Below are positions 35,986 to 46,512 of a stretch of 64,000 bases of DNA, piece by piece. Each line of letters opens with the position of its first letter. Positions within the stretch are counted from its first letter, which is position 1. The position numbers and the translations under genes are program-made. The notes under the pieces were generated by a model. The model saw only the letters and a program-made list of their open reading frames with translations, made no database searches and was not told the DNA's origin. Source of the DNA: Pleurotus djamor (Eukaryota > Basidiomycota > Agaricomycetes > Agaricales > Pleurotaceae); the NCBI GenBank assembly GCA_029747585.1, contig JAPEVF010000110.1, positions 43,563 through 107,562 on the forward strand, read 5' to 3'.

Positions 35986-36735
35986 ATGTCTTCTTACGCT
36001 TCATCCTCATCCTCGACNACTCTCCAAGACCGCCATCTCGCAAACCTCATCTACATTCTTCGCGGAGCCAACCAGCGCTACCAGCAAATCGCCTCAAGTG
36101 TCCGCGAGAGCATCACNCCAACCCAGCATGCTCGTCTTCGCGCGAAAAGNCTNGGTCTACGCTTGAACATNGAGTTGGCNCTCAAATTGGACCAGAAATT
36201 TGTCTCTACCGTCCCCCTTCCANTCATCTCTACCAGCCCTCCTCCTCCNGTAGTCACNCGTCACATCCACGCTCCTAGACCCACCCACAGAAGTATCCCG
36301 ACNATNATCATCCCNGCTCCCGTCAAAGCCCNGGTCCTNCGATCGAAGTGGTCTCCTTCGCCCGTNGTTGGTCCCGNACATGGGCTTATNCACGGAAANC
36401 AAAGGGCAGTTGACGTCCCGATGGACATNGAGGATGCACAAGAGGAGGAGGAACAGGCCATGGAAGGGGAGGATTCAGATACGTCTTCTCTGAGCTCTGG
36501 CTCTGATTCATGCGGCCCTGTCACTCCNGTACGTGTCANCCCCTTCTTGCTCGAGAACTTCCAAGTTCAANTGCTTTCATTCAGGAGAATACGACTCTAC
36601 TCGTGCGCATCAAGCGCAAGTCTTCTGAGATCGGCAAGAGCGAGAAGCGCACCAAGGTCTGNTTNTNTTNACTTACTTNNTCCCNCACCGCGTCTTACGC
36701 ATTCCTTTTCATACAGCGCTGCACTCGTGCATAAA
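35986..36735 (+). CDS. Unknown protein, Ser-rich start and acidic C-terminal part
   Basis: The first exon (35986 to about 36527) encodes MSSYASSSSS, then a helical segment LQDRHLANLIYILRGANQRYQQIASSVRESI, a Pro-rich middle and an acidic stretch (DAQEEEEQAMEGEDSDTSS). A second exon near 36581-36658 gives ENTTLLVRIKRKSSEIGKSE and a short last exon ends near 36735. Several Ns make exact residues uncertain. I do not recognise the family. The upstream CT-rich tract (35890-35970) resembles a fungal housekeeping promoter. It is head-to-head with RPA12. Confidence 0.6.
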
Positions 36736-37330
36736 GGGATCGTCGTCATTCAAGNCCCTTCGTTATTNCNTTGTCTAACCAACTATTCACGCCACTCATT
36801 TACGTTTTTGTCCATGCCCAAACCTATACGCCCCTTTCAAGTCTTGTCTATGTCTATGTCTCTCCGACTTAAAACACAACCCACTATTTAATCCAAAAAC
36901 CCCGGACTCTATACCATACCCTCTTGTCTTTTTAGTACCCACCTAGTGTTTTCTGTTTCGCATTTCCCTTTTTCCGCCACGTGTATTTTTGTTTCGGTTC
37001 TTGTGGCTTGCTTATTGTTTAGGTTGTTACATTAGGTCTTGCCCCTACCCCCATCATTCGTCTTATCACACCCGGACACTCTTATTATTTATTCGACCAG
37101 TCCTCAGAAGTTGTATCGTTGGCACCCCGCAATCGTGACTGTTATATAACTTACCTCCACACCTATTATCACATGATCGCTGAGTTGAAAACCGCATGCA
37201 GTTGCACATCGATNACTCCCATCTCCATCCCGTTTCCGATCCTCCCTTCGTCCACTGACCATCGACTCTCTCTCGGGATTTCTTCGAAGGCTAGAGGCTA
37301 GATCGTGCAGATTCGCAAACAGACTTTGAT
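36736..37330. other. Intergenic interval
   Basis: About 600 bases, CT-rich to mixed, between two plus-strand genes. It probably holds the 3' end of the upstream gene and the promoter of the aminopeptidase gene. Nothing else is recognised. Confidence 0.5.
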
Positions 37331-40246
37331 ATGGAAGCTGATCCCACCACACAATCGAATTACTTCCAAGTTGCGTCGACGCATGTCGCGTTTGATTGGG
37401 TGGTGNATTTCNNGACGCAGGTTGTGTCTGGGTCTGCGACGCATACGTTGAGTGTTAAGGAAGATGGTGTCAAGGAGGTTATGTGAGTCGTTCTGTAAAC
37501 CTTTGGAGGGCACCCTCCCCGACGCGGTGTGGTGTTTAGATTTGATACGGGGGATCTGGATCTCCAAGCAGCGGAGGTGGAAGGGAAGACTGTCGACGTT
37601 AGTTCGGAATTCATTGATTATTAAANGCTTGACGATGTCTGATTTCTCGTTAGTTTGAAGTGAAGGCGAAGCACCCTGTTATGGGCTCGGCTTTNCATGT
37701 ACCCCTTCCTGCTGGCACTAAAGTAGGGGACACGATCTCCGTCAAGGTGACTTATTCGACTACGAAGGAGTGTACTGCGCTGCAATGGNTGGATAAAGAG
37801 TCAGTGCTTTAGTTGCNTGNNTTCNCTTGNCNNTNTCGNCNTCAATNNNACNNTNGNNNAGNCAAACACAGGGGAAGACATTCCCCTATTTATTCAGCCA
37901 GTGCCAGCCTATCTACGCTCGAGCGTTGGCACCTCTGCAAGGTATGCGAGTCGTATCTTTCATTGACTAGTTTGGCTGATGAATAGACAGATACGCCGTC
38001 TGTCAAAATCGTGAGACACACACTGCCCCTCATCCTCATTCTCATCTTCAATTTTGTGTTGTTGTAGACGTATTCAGCTACTGTCGCGTCCGTCCTGCCG
38101 GTTCTCCTATCGGCGATCCGTCAATCCCCACCGTCTGATGGGCCCGCACACGATGGGAAGGAAATTGGGAAGGACGTGGTAGCTTACTCGTACGAACAGG
38201 TTCGTCCTCCGTGAACCTCGATGCGTACCCGACCCTGATNNNNTTCATTCATTCGTTCATTCGTTCTAATTCCTCCTTGTTCTTTTTACCCGCTTCTCAC
38301 CTTCGTCGAACGTTCCATCACAGCCGGTACCAATCCCGTCGTATCTNATTGCGATTGCGTGCGGGAATGTCAGGTACAAGCCGTTTNCNCCGTTGGAGGG
38401 CAAGTCTTGGAAGAGTGGGATCTGGGCNGAACCGGAGATGATTGATGCGGCTTATTGGGAATTCAGCGAGGATACNAACAAGTTGAGTCCTTTGCTGTAA
38501 GGCGTTTTTCAGTTGCTGACCTCGNACCGTCTGGAGCTTCCTCGCTGCGGAGGAGGANATCGTTACGCCGTATAGGTTTGGTGTGTATGATCTTTTGGTG
38601 CTGCCGCCTTCGTTCCCTTATGGTGGCATGGTGCGTTTGTTCTTGTTGCCCGACGTCCATGCANGAGCCGAGTTTACTCAATAGCATTTCATGTCCAGGA
38701 AAATGCGTGCCTGACGTTCTTGACACCGAGTAAGTTGGNTTCACGCGTGTCGTCGCGTTGTCGTTGTTGTTATTGATGCCTCCACCTCTTGAATCTCGAT
38801 AGCGTTGCTCACTGGGGATCGAACCCTTGTGGATGTTGTTGTCCATGAATTGACGCATTCTTGGTTTGGCAATGGGGTTACGTGAGTGAATGCATCAGTA
38901 CTACTTACACACGCATAAGGACACACTGAATTGATCCGAGTCGAGGAACGCAGGCATGCGCATGCATCCCATTTTTGGCTCAACGAAGGATGGACGACGT
39001 ATATCGAGCGTGTGTTGCAAGAGAAACTCCATTCGGCTGCTCATCGGGGGTTTTCGTTTTTGATTGGTGCGAAGGCGTTGGGGGATGCGTTGAAGGGGTA
39101 TGAGGAGAGACCGAAGTATCAACGGTTGATGATTGATTTTGANGTGGGTGAGGATCCGGACGATGCGTATAGTAGTATTCCGTATGAGAAGGGGGCGAAT
39201 TTTATTCTTTATTTGGGTGAGTGGGTTGGTTCTCTCTCTCTCTCTNTTGTGGTTGTTGAGTTGTGGTCCGTGGATGGGGTTGTGATTGATGATACCGTTT
39301 TTCTTGGATAGAACGTCGGCTTGGGGGGTTGGATGTTTTCCTGCCTTATGTGAAGGACTACGTGAGCACGTATATTGGGAAGAGTATCACGACGGAGCAG
39401 TGGAAGGCGCATTTGTATGGGTACTTTGAGAAGAACGGTGGTGCGGAGAAGATCGAAATTCTGGANGCCGTGGACTGGGAGGTACGGTGCCTTGCNCCTT
39501 CTTTNTCGTTTGAATGGTTAGGCCCTTTGGCTGACACTTTGAACGCATGGACAGGCCTGGTTCCACGGTGAAGGNGTCGACCTCCCCGTNGAGATGGTGT
39601 ACGATATGACCTTGGCGCGCGAAGCGTATGACCTCGCGGAACGATGGGACAAGTCGCGGAGTACCGCCGATGTTTCCCAGTTGGATTTCAAGAACTCAGA
39701 TCTGGACAAGTTTGATTCGAATCAGATCAGTAAGTGGAGATCGTTGTTGTTGTTGTTGNNGGNAAGGGGTGTTACCGATTGACTGATAAACGCCGTTTTC
39801 ACTTTTTCCCTTGTCCTTTGTTCATNCAGTCGTGTTCTTGGAGCGGCTGCAATCGTTCAAGCCGTTGCCGTCTGCGCATTTGGAGCATCTGGGTGCGGTG
39901 TATGGGTTCTCGAGGACCCCGAATGCGGAGGTTAGGTTGCGGTTCTATGAGGTTGTTCTTTTGGACAAGAGCACATCGGCGGCGGATACGTTTGCGAAAG
40001 AGGCAGCGAAATGGGTTGTTGGGGGCGATGGGACCGGGGTGATTAAAGGACGGATGAAGTTTTGTCGGCCGGTGTTCAAGGCGGTTGCGAAGGTTAACAA
40101 GTCGTTGGCTGTGGAGACGTTCAATGGGTCGAAGATGGCGTTCCATCCTATTGCGAGAAAGTTGATCGAGAAGGTGAGTGCTCTCGTTCTTTCGGGCAGG
40201 TGGGTATTTGACAGACGTGGATTTTTAGGATCTGGGGGTTGCTTAG
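37331..40246 (+). CDS. Leukotriene-A4-hydrolase-type bifunctional aminopeptidase/epoxide hydrolase (M1 family)
   Basis: About a dozen exons can be followed. The N-terminal beta-saddle gives [12 protein letters not shown] and LSVKEDG, then ALQWLDKE(Q) near 37785, [22 protein letters not shown] near 37885-37990, and VPIPSYLIAIACGN. The peptidase domain has [13 protein letters not shown] and [11 protein letters not shown], the GGMEN motif split by an intron. The zinc site HELTHSW lies at 38844-38864, and [14 protein letters not shown] supplies the third ligand Glu. The C-terminal helical domain includes [20 protein letters not shown] and ends [10 protein letters not shown]...[17 protein letters not shown] at 40246. 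M1 enzymes of this subfamily are cytosolic zinc aminopeptidases; the fungal members cleave small peptides and retain some epoxide hydrolase activity. Many Ns lie in the introns and some exons. It converges on the Arf-GAP gene. Confidence 0.95.
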
Positions 40247-40347
40247 TGGTATTTGTTGGGACATATGCGGACCAAGGAAGGGTATGANNGTGTATATGTA
40301 GATCAACCGGACACGATGGTATGTACGGANTAAGTGAAGGAAGGGTA

Positions 40348-41760
40348 CTACTTGAAACCACCCCATATGTCACCGAAGACATCATCCTTCTTTGCTGCGG
40401 TGGTGGCAGGTGTGGCCGTAGCGAATGAACCAAACAAGTCCCCACCAGCCGGAGCAGCGGTAGAAGCACCCCAGACGGCATTCGTGTTGGCGAGCGGATT
40501 GGCGGGGTAGGATGACTGCTGGGTGGGTGCGGCGGATGACCAAAGATTGGGTTGGGCAGGAGGGGCCGGTGCACTCCATCCAGAGTTTACNCCCCACATG
40601 CCTGTACCGTTCTGNCCCATCATGCTTGTGGGTTGCGATGCGAATGGTTGTTGCTGCGGGACCTGTTGGTGAGGAGTGGTATCCCAGGGCGAGGATTGAC
40701 CGAAAGCGGAGAAGGCCGGCTGTGCAGGAGCTGCAGCGGGGGTTGAGGCAGAGAAGAGAGAGAGGATGTCTTGTTTGACGTCTTTCTTGGGTTGGGACTC
40801 TGCTGAGGTGTTGGTGGTGGGCGGCGGTGGGGCGTGGAAGTCTAGGGAGAAGAGATCGTTCTNGGGGAGGAGGTTGGGTTTGCTGAGCGACTGGCGCGGG
40901 AACAGGAGCGGTGGCACGGGATTGAGCCTGATGGGGAGGGATCCGGGCAGGGTGGTTGACGTGACTGGCGGAGAGCAACTGGTGGGCTTGGGGTTGACGC
41001 GATGTGACTGATTGGCTGGGAGACTGCGCGTGGCGGGTGATGCTGGCGGAAGAGCGATGGGACGGGGTGATGTTGTTGGTCGGAGGGGGAGTGGCAACTG
41101 GAGCCGGAGTGCTGGAGGCTGCTGGGGCACTGTCGTCCAGGACGGAGGGATCTCTGGGAGGAGGACCTTCCATGGCCCAGCGTTTCGTTTCGTACTTTGA
41201 CCGGATGAACGAGTCCATTTTGCTGCACATAGTTGGCGTGTTAGTGGAATGAGAACAGTACGGAAATGGGGAATGCGTACTGATCTGGAGGAACATGGCC
41301 GGCTTTCAGATGCGCCTCCCAGTAAAGATTGGCACGACGATTGCCCCAGCGTTGGATCGACTGCGAGTGAGCTCAGCATTGGATAACAGCGGATATGTGG
41401 CGAGCGACATACCTCCATCTGTTCTGGCGTCCAGATGTCCAGATCGACAGACTTGACCTTGCTGATGTGCGTGCCCATACTGCGGTGGATTCCAGAGCAT
41501 CGAATACACAGGAAAACACCTCTGCATGCCGCATGTTCAGTGATTCTCCTGCAAAAGCACCAGGAAACGACTGCTCACAGATTCCACGAGGCCCAACGAG
41601 GATCTAAGTGGCGAACAGTTGGTTATTGATTTTGGGTTGGGAAGGGATGCGACTGACCATTTCGTTTGCAATCCGCACAGACTTTGTTTTCTGGCTGTTT
41701 CACGAGTTCTCTGAGCGTCCGTGTAAACTTTTCAGAGGTGGCCTTGTCCTGGCGCGACAT
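40348..41760 (-). CDS. Arf GTPase-activating protein (Age2/SMAP-like)
   Basis: The start [20 protein letters not shown] at 41760 leads into the ArfGAP zinc finger C-x2-C-x16-C-x2-C, read across introns as [16 protein letters not shown] and [20 protein letters not shown]. The catalytic arginine is in GIHRSMG, and [14 protein letters not shown] follows. An exon [26 protein letters not shown], then [22 protein letters not shown] complete the domain. The remaining 250 residues are Pro/Ser/Gln-rich and low in complexity, ending in [11 protein letters not shown] with [11 protein letters not shown] and DLFGSF-like peptides that could be clathrin/adaptor-binding motifs. The protein should stimulate GTP hydrolysis on Arf at Golgi or endosomes. 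One N (40863) lies in the low-complexity tail. It shares a promoter of 123 bases with the Get2-like gene. Confidence 0.92.
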
Positions 41761-41883
41761 GCTGCTCGTTCGTGGAACAGGTTGCCAACAAGTTGCAAGA
41801 GGCGCCGGTACTGCAAGGGAATGGAATTGACAAGCGCCGGAGCGAACACATCCACGTCGTCCACCAGCACATCACCTCAAAAA

Positions 41884-42993
41884 ATGTCAGCAGCAGCCCG
41901 GGCAGAAGCAAGAAGAAAAGCCATCCTCAGCAGAGGCGGTGATCGCCTCGCAAAACTCACTACCTCAGCCCGTGGTGAAGACGGCTCGACTTACCTCAAC
42001 ACTGGTCAGTTTCGTGTCGCCTTCAGCTTGAATTTATGTTGAAGCGTCGTACAGATGCTCCTGCGCCAAAGCTAAGCACCTTTGTAGGTGAAGAGAGCAA
42101 CATGCCTACGCCGCCTGCGCGTCCGTCTGCTTCTCCTTCGCCCCAGCCTAGTCGACACGTCTCAGACACATTCGGCGCGCCAAATGTCGACCCGTCCGTT
42201 TGGTCTCAGGAGCAGCAAGCGCAGTTTATGCAGGCTCTCATNGGGGGGCTTGCCGGGTGCTAGTCCTCTCCTCCCTGGAATGCCCCGACCCGATTCGAGC
42301 ATTAGCAATAACGACGGCATACCCCCGACACCACCAGACGACCCCTTCGCGGCGCTGATGACCTCGCTTCAGCAACAGCAGCATCCGATGAATGACCAGC
42401 CTAGTGGGAAGACACCCGCTGCTGTGCAGACCCCGCCCTCGAAATTGCAAAAAATCATGCCGTTCATACATCTCGCTGCGATGTGGATGTTGCTAGGGTA
42501 TTTTGTACTGTTTAAGGAGCCGGAGATGTTCAAGGAGAGGACGAGCAGTGTGGATGTGGGCGTATGGAGCCGGTGGGGAGAATTGATGAGGAGTCCATCT
42601 GTCGCTGGGGCTTGGGGCATTGCTTTGGTCGTACGTCCTTGTCCGTTCGTCACTTCTCGCGTAACTAATGATTTTGGCAGCCATTCTTTTGGGCCTTTAC
42701 GACGATACAAATCGTACTCCATTCAATGCGTATCATATCTGGCTTTGTGAGTCTACACCATCTCCTTCACTTCGTCTCAGCCTCACTCAATGGGCATTCA
42801 CACACAGGATACCGTACATCCACCAGCGCTCTTGAGCCTGGCCCTACCCCATCTTCCACGAATGGTATCGACAATCGTCATCAATGGCATGAAGTACATG
42901 CAGATGATGTCGTTATTCTTGGATGATCTAGCAGGCCTAGTCGTTGGAGTCGGGTTTATTGTGTTCTTTTCCAATCTATATTCGCAGTACTAG
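41884..42993 (+). CDS. GET2: GET complex subunit Get2-like tail-anchored protein receptor
   Basis: Four exons: 41884-42004, 42055-42630, 42681-42746, 42808-42993. An N at 42242 in a G run shifts the frame; dropping that base restores one frame of 315 residues. The N-terminus SAAARAEARRKAILSRGGDRLAKLTTSARGED carries the short basic helix followed by GG-x-RL-x-K that in Get2/CAML binds the Get3 ATPase. A long Ser/Pro/Gln-rich linker follows, then three hydrophobic segments: FIHLAAMWMLLGYFVLF, a helix split by introns around PFFWAFTTIQIVLH, and LDDLAGLVVGVGFIVFFSN. The layout (cytosolic N-terminus, three C-terminal membrane spans) matches Get2 of the ER membrane. The family call rests on layout and N-terminal motif. 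Confidence 0.7.
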
Positions 42994-43156
42994 CGTGTAT
43001 GCTTTGACGGTTACGTTTATATACGACCATTTTATTTTATGGCTGTTTCGCAAGACAGATGCGTCTGTGAGGCAATGAACCCTTTTCATTGCTCAACGTC
43101 AAAGAATGAATTGATAGTTGGCAATGAATAGATGGTATTACTCTATAGCCTCGCGT

Positions 43157-43866
43157 CTATACAGTAGGCTGGGTAGATACGGGTTTGGGTGTGGGTGTGG
43201 CCGAAGGGTCGGGACGCGACTTCCCCTTCGACGCGGACGCGTTACCCTGCTTTTGTCGTTGACGGAACGCGTGTAATGACGGGAGGGGAGACGGCGTAGA
43301 CGGCGACTGTGGTACTGGCGACTCGGAATCTTCTCCGGGGAGGAGAGAAGAGCCTTGTTCTTTCCATTGGAACCATGATTTGGCACCGGCGGTGTCCATC
43401 AGCTCGCGGACGATTGTGGTGGACCATTTGCCTTGGAGGTCGAGTGTTTTGTCGGTTCCGTTGGCTAGAGGGGTAGAGGTTCGTTAGTCCGTGCAGGGAG
43501 AGTGAGAAATGAACGCACTGAATCGGAGCTGAAGCTCGGGTTTCCAGGCTTCCTTTATGGACTTGGGCACTTTCTCCACTTCGATGTTGAGTGACGGGTT
43601 TGACCATCGGATTCGGGGGAGTTCCTCTTTCAAAAAATGGCTATGATAATGATAGATGCACAATTTCAGTAAAGGAGTGATGGGAGGTCGAAGGAGGAGT
43701 GTTAGAAGAGAAGGACGCACCGGGCACCAAAATGGTCGTTTTTGGAGGCGAGGGTGAGTTTGAGGCTTTGGACGTTGGAGAGTTCGAGCCGTGGGGAGGC
43801 GTTCAGGTTGGCGAGGAGTTTGGAGAGGTGAGAGGGACCTGGGAGCGTTTTGGGTTTGCGGGCCAT
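43157..43866 (-). CDS. Mitochondrial ribosomal protein, L51/S25/CI-B8 fold (Mrp49/mL61-like)
   Basis: Three exons (43721-43866, 43519-43640, 43157-43464) join in phase to 191 residues. The thioredoxin-like L51/S25/CI-B8 domain is seen as NDHFGARHFLKEELPRIRW, PSLNIEV, KPELQLRF and GTDKTLDLQGKWSTTIVREL. The N-terminal KPKTLPGPSHLSKLLANLN is basic and may serve as targeting. The C-terminal 80 residues (Pro/Ser/Lys-rich) are an extension not needed for the fold. The protein is expected in the mitochondrial ribosome; large-subunit Mrp49/mL61 fits best, but the small-subunit S25-like relative is an alternative. It is head-to-head with VPS72 across 107 bases. Confidence 0.8.
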
Positions 43867-43973
43867 CGTTGGTGGTTAGTTGGCAACCTTGTGGAGGAAG
43901 GCTCGGAGGAAGAGGCGCTTGCAAAGTCTCGGCGCTTCAGGGGGTTTTTACTCTTCATCAATTTACATCCACC

Positions 43974-45730
43974 ATGGCCGACGATGAACCTACGGAATTC
44001 CTGGCGACGCGTCGTTCGAAACGCTCCACGGCAGGGAATAGGTAAGTAGTGAATCCAAAGTATTGGAATTTTGGCTAATGGTATGTATGGGATAGGATGG
44101 AGTTGGCTCTGGCTGAACTCGGTTTGGAAGATCTGTCTAAAGACCCAGAGGAGGACCGCGACTTTCACGTAGACAAGGGTATGTGGTTCTGTCATTTGTG
44201 TATTGGTGTGCTTGAGCTTGAGCTCACGCAATTTATAGAGGAAGAAGATGTCTTTGAATCGGACTTTGAGAGTACGGACGATGAAGCCCAACAGGTTGAT
44301 GGTGAACCGGAAAAGCAGGTGCAAGAGGAGGAGAAAAAAGAACACAAGGTGAGTATCTACTTGTGTATCCGTATATGAGTGGCTTATGCTTATGCTCTCC
44401 ACTAGACCACGAAATCGCGCGCTGAGAGGGCTCTGGCTGCTGCACATGAGAGACAGCGCGCGACATTCAACCCAGAAGCATCAAAACCGAAGGAACCAAA
44501 GAAGCCAAAGGCTAAAGTCAAGCGACATGTCTCTTTGGGTGCGGTTGTTGATGCGGAGACGGGGCAGGTTCTGCAAGGGGAAGAGCCAGATAAGACGTCG
44601 GCGGCTGGAGGGAGGAAGAGTAAGCGGAGCCATACGGTGCTTAATACCTCGGCTACTGCGAGTCGGATGAAACTTGAGGAACAGAAACGGGTGAGTGGGG
44701 GACGCACCGTTTCCTACTATCACCTCCATTGACATATCCACTAGGCCTCTGCGCCAAAGAAGAGCAAGATCGAGGCGAAGGTTTATACCCAAGATGAACT
44801 CATCGCCCGAGCCTTGGACAATGAAGAAGGGAATATCGTCGAGCACAGGAACTATCTACAAACGGAAGAAGAGAAACGCAAGCGCGCCAAGGTCGTTCGA
44901 GCGACGGTTTCGGGCCCGATGCTGAGGTGGGTTAGTAGAGCTGAGGAAGAGAAGGTGAAGGTTACTGTGGAGGCACCTGCGAAGACACCTGCGACACCGT
45001 CTATCATCCCGCAGACCTTTCAAATGTCCTCGTATGGCTCGGGCCCGGTGCTGAAGCTGAGTCCTATGTCGTATGGACAACCTACGACGGGGACGGTAAC
45101 CTATGGGCAGTATCAGTATACGACCAACCTGCCGTACGCCCAGGCGGCCACACAAGCCGCTCAGAACTACGCATCGGGTTCGGCGACGACTTCGTACTCT
45201 GGATATGCGTCTTGGCTGCCTTATCAACCACAGCCCGTTCCTCAGCCGGCGGCGACGACGACGGAGACGATTGAGAAGGTGGAGAAGGTCGCCAAGTGTT
45301 ATGTCGTCCATGAGCTGGATCAGAAAGAGGGAACGCCAAAGCCGAAATGGAAAGATTCGATGGAGGCTTTGTTTGGCGATCATGTCCGTTGGGAGGATAT
45401 GAAGGTGTACACGGGGAAGAATAGACCTCTTAGTGAGTGCCTATCACGCCCCTCCCGTTTTCCCACCGACAAGTTTATGTAGGCAGGCCTAAGCACAAGT
45501 GTCCTATCACCGGTCGACCGGCGGTTTACTTGGACCCGCGCAGTGGTGTTCCATTCGCAGATGTGCAGGCATTCCAGGTGCTGACGCAGGTCTTGGATCA
45601 TGAGTTTGTCTGGAGCCCGAGCCTGGGTACCTACATTGGACATGAAGCTCCCGACGACGTTCAGCGGCGGAAGAAATTGGACGATGGATTTTCTGCCTCT
45701 GGAACAAACTCAGCCATGGATACTACCTGA
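43974..45730 (+). CDS. VPS72: VPS72/YL1 (Swc2), SWR1 chromatin-remodelling complex subunit
   Basis: Six exons read in phase. The first encodes MADDEPTEFLATRRSKRSTAGN, followed by RMELALAELGLEDLSKD and an acidic exon EEEDVFESDFESTDDEAQ. This is the YL1 N-terminal motif that grips the H2A.Z-H2B dimer. A basic Lys-rich region (KPKEPKKPKAKVKR), a charged helix (NYLQTEEEKRKRAKVVRATV) and a Gln/Tyr/Ser-rich stretch follow. The last exon carries the YL1-C motif KHKCPITGRPAVYLDPRSGV-PFADVQAFQVL. The SWR1 complex uses this subunit to deposit H2A.Z in nucleosomes. About 430 residues is normal for fungi. The stop lies 44 bases from the convergent gene's stop. Confidence 0.95.
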
Positions 45731-45774
45731 CCTGACGTGCTACATGGTTACTGTGACTATGTCCCCCACCCGAT

Positions 45775-46386
45775 TCACACCTCCTCGCCGCCCAATAGTC
45801 CGCTCGCTTCTGCATGTACTCTCGAACCGTCGGTCAGCGCATAAAGGCGGTCCCTTGCGACGCTTGGGACGATCCCTTTCTCGTACAGCGCGGCAGCGAT
45901 GTATTGAATCCCTTTCGGAGGTCGTGACCCTGCGCAGAATTCTCTAAACGCCTTCGAGCGGTCGACTACCTCCCAGATCTCGTTGTATCCTTGACTCTCA
46001 TCTTGCGGCAACCCATCGAACCACCGATTGAACGAAAAGTTATCGTATTTGACGAAGGGCGTTAACTCGAGATCTTCTATGTATTCTTCTGCGAGCGTGC
46101 TGAGACTGTTGTCCTTGAGGCGGCTATCGAGTTTCTTGTACAAGTACTCCACTTCGCTGTCAGATATCGCGTAGGCGGGATTGAAGTATTTGTTGATGAG
46201 CTCGAAAACTTCTTTGTTCTCTTGTGTCTCTTCGATGCCTGGTTCGTGGACGAGAAATGCTTTTATGGCTGAGACGAGGTTATCGTGTGGTACTGGCGAT
46301 TCTCCTTTGCGAGCTGGCTGAGACTGGACCATGCTACTGGCTTCGACTTGAATGTAGTGTAAATGTAAGAGCTGGGCGTGATGCAT
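45775..46386 (-). CDS. Unknown conserved-looking protein, about 185-203 residues
   Basis: A single uninterrupted exon. Starts at 46386 (MHHAQLLHLH) or more likely 46332 (MVQSQPARKGES), because the latter removes an odd His/Leu-rich leader. The protein is acidic and helical: NLVSAIKAFLVHEPGIEE, ENKEVFELINKYFNPAYA, EVEYLYKKLDSRLKDNSLSTL, then FNRWFDGLPQDESQ and PPKGIQYIAAALYEKG. No signal peptide or membrane segment is seen. I do not recognise the family. It shares 126 bases of promoter with MSH4. Confidence 0.7.
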   Translation of the reverse strand: MHHAQLLHLHYIQVEASSMVQSQPARKGESPVPHDNLVSAIKAFLVHEPGIEETQENKEVFELINKYFNPAYAISDSEVEYLYKKLDSRLKDNSLSTLAEEYIEDLELTPFVKYDNFSFNRWFDGLPQDESQGYNEIWEVVDRSKAFREFCAGSRPPKGIQYIAAALYEKGIVPSVARDRLYALTDGSRVHAEASGLLGGEEV

Positions 46387-46512
46387 TGATGAACCATCTC
46401 GATTCTCGATTTTATTCCCCTACTTCACGACCACGTGATCGTAATTTACGAGACGTCATGCAATGACAGGTGAGCTTCGCGTCGAGCTCATCCTTCTTTG
46501 CAGCCAACCACC

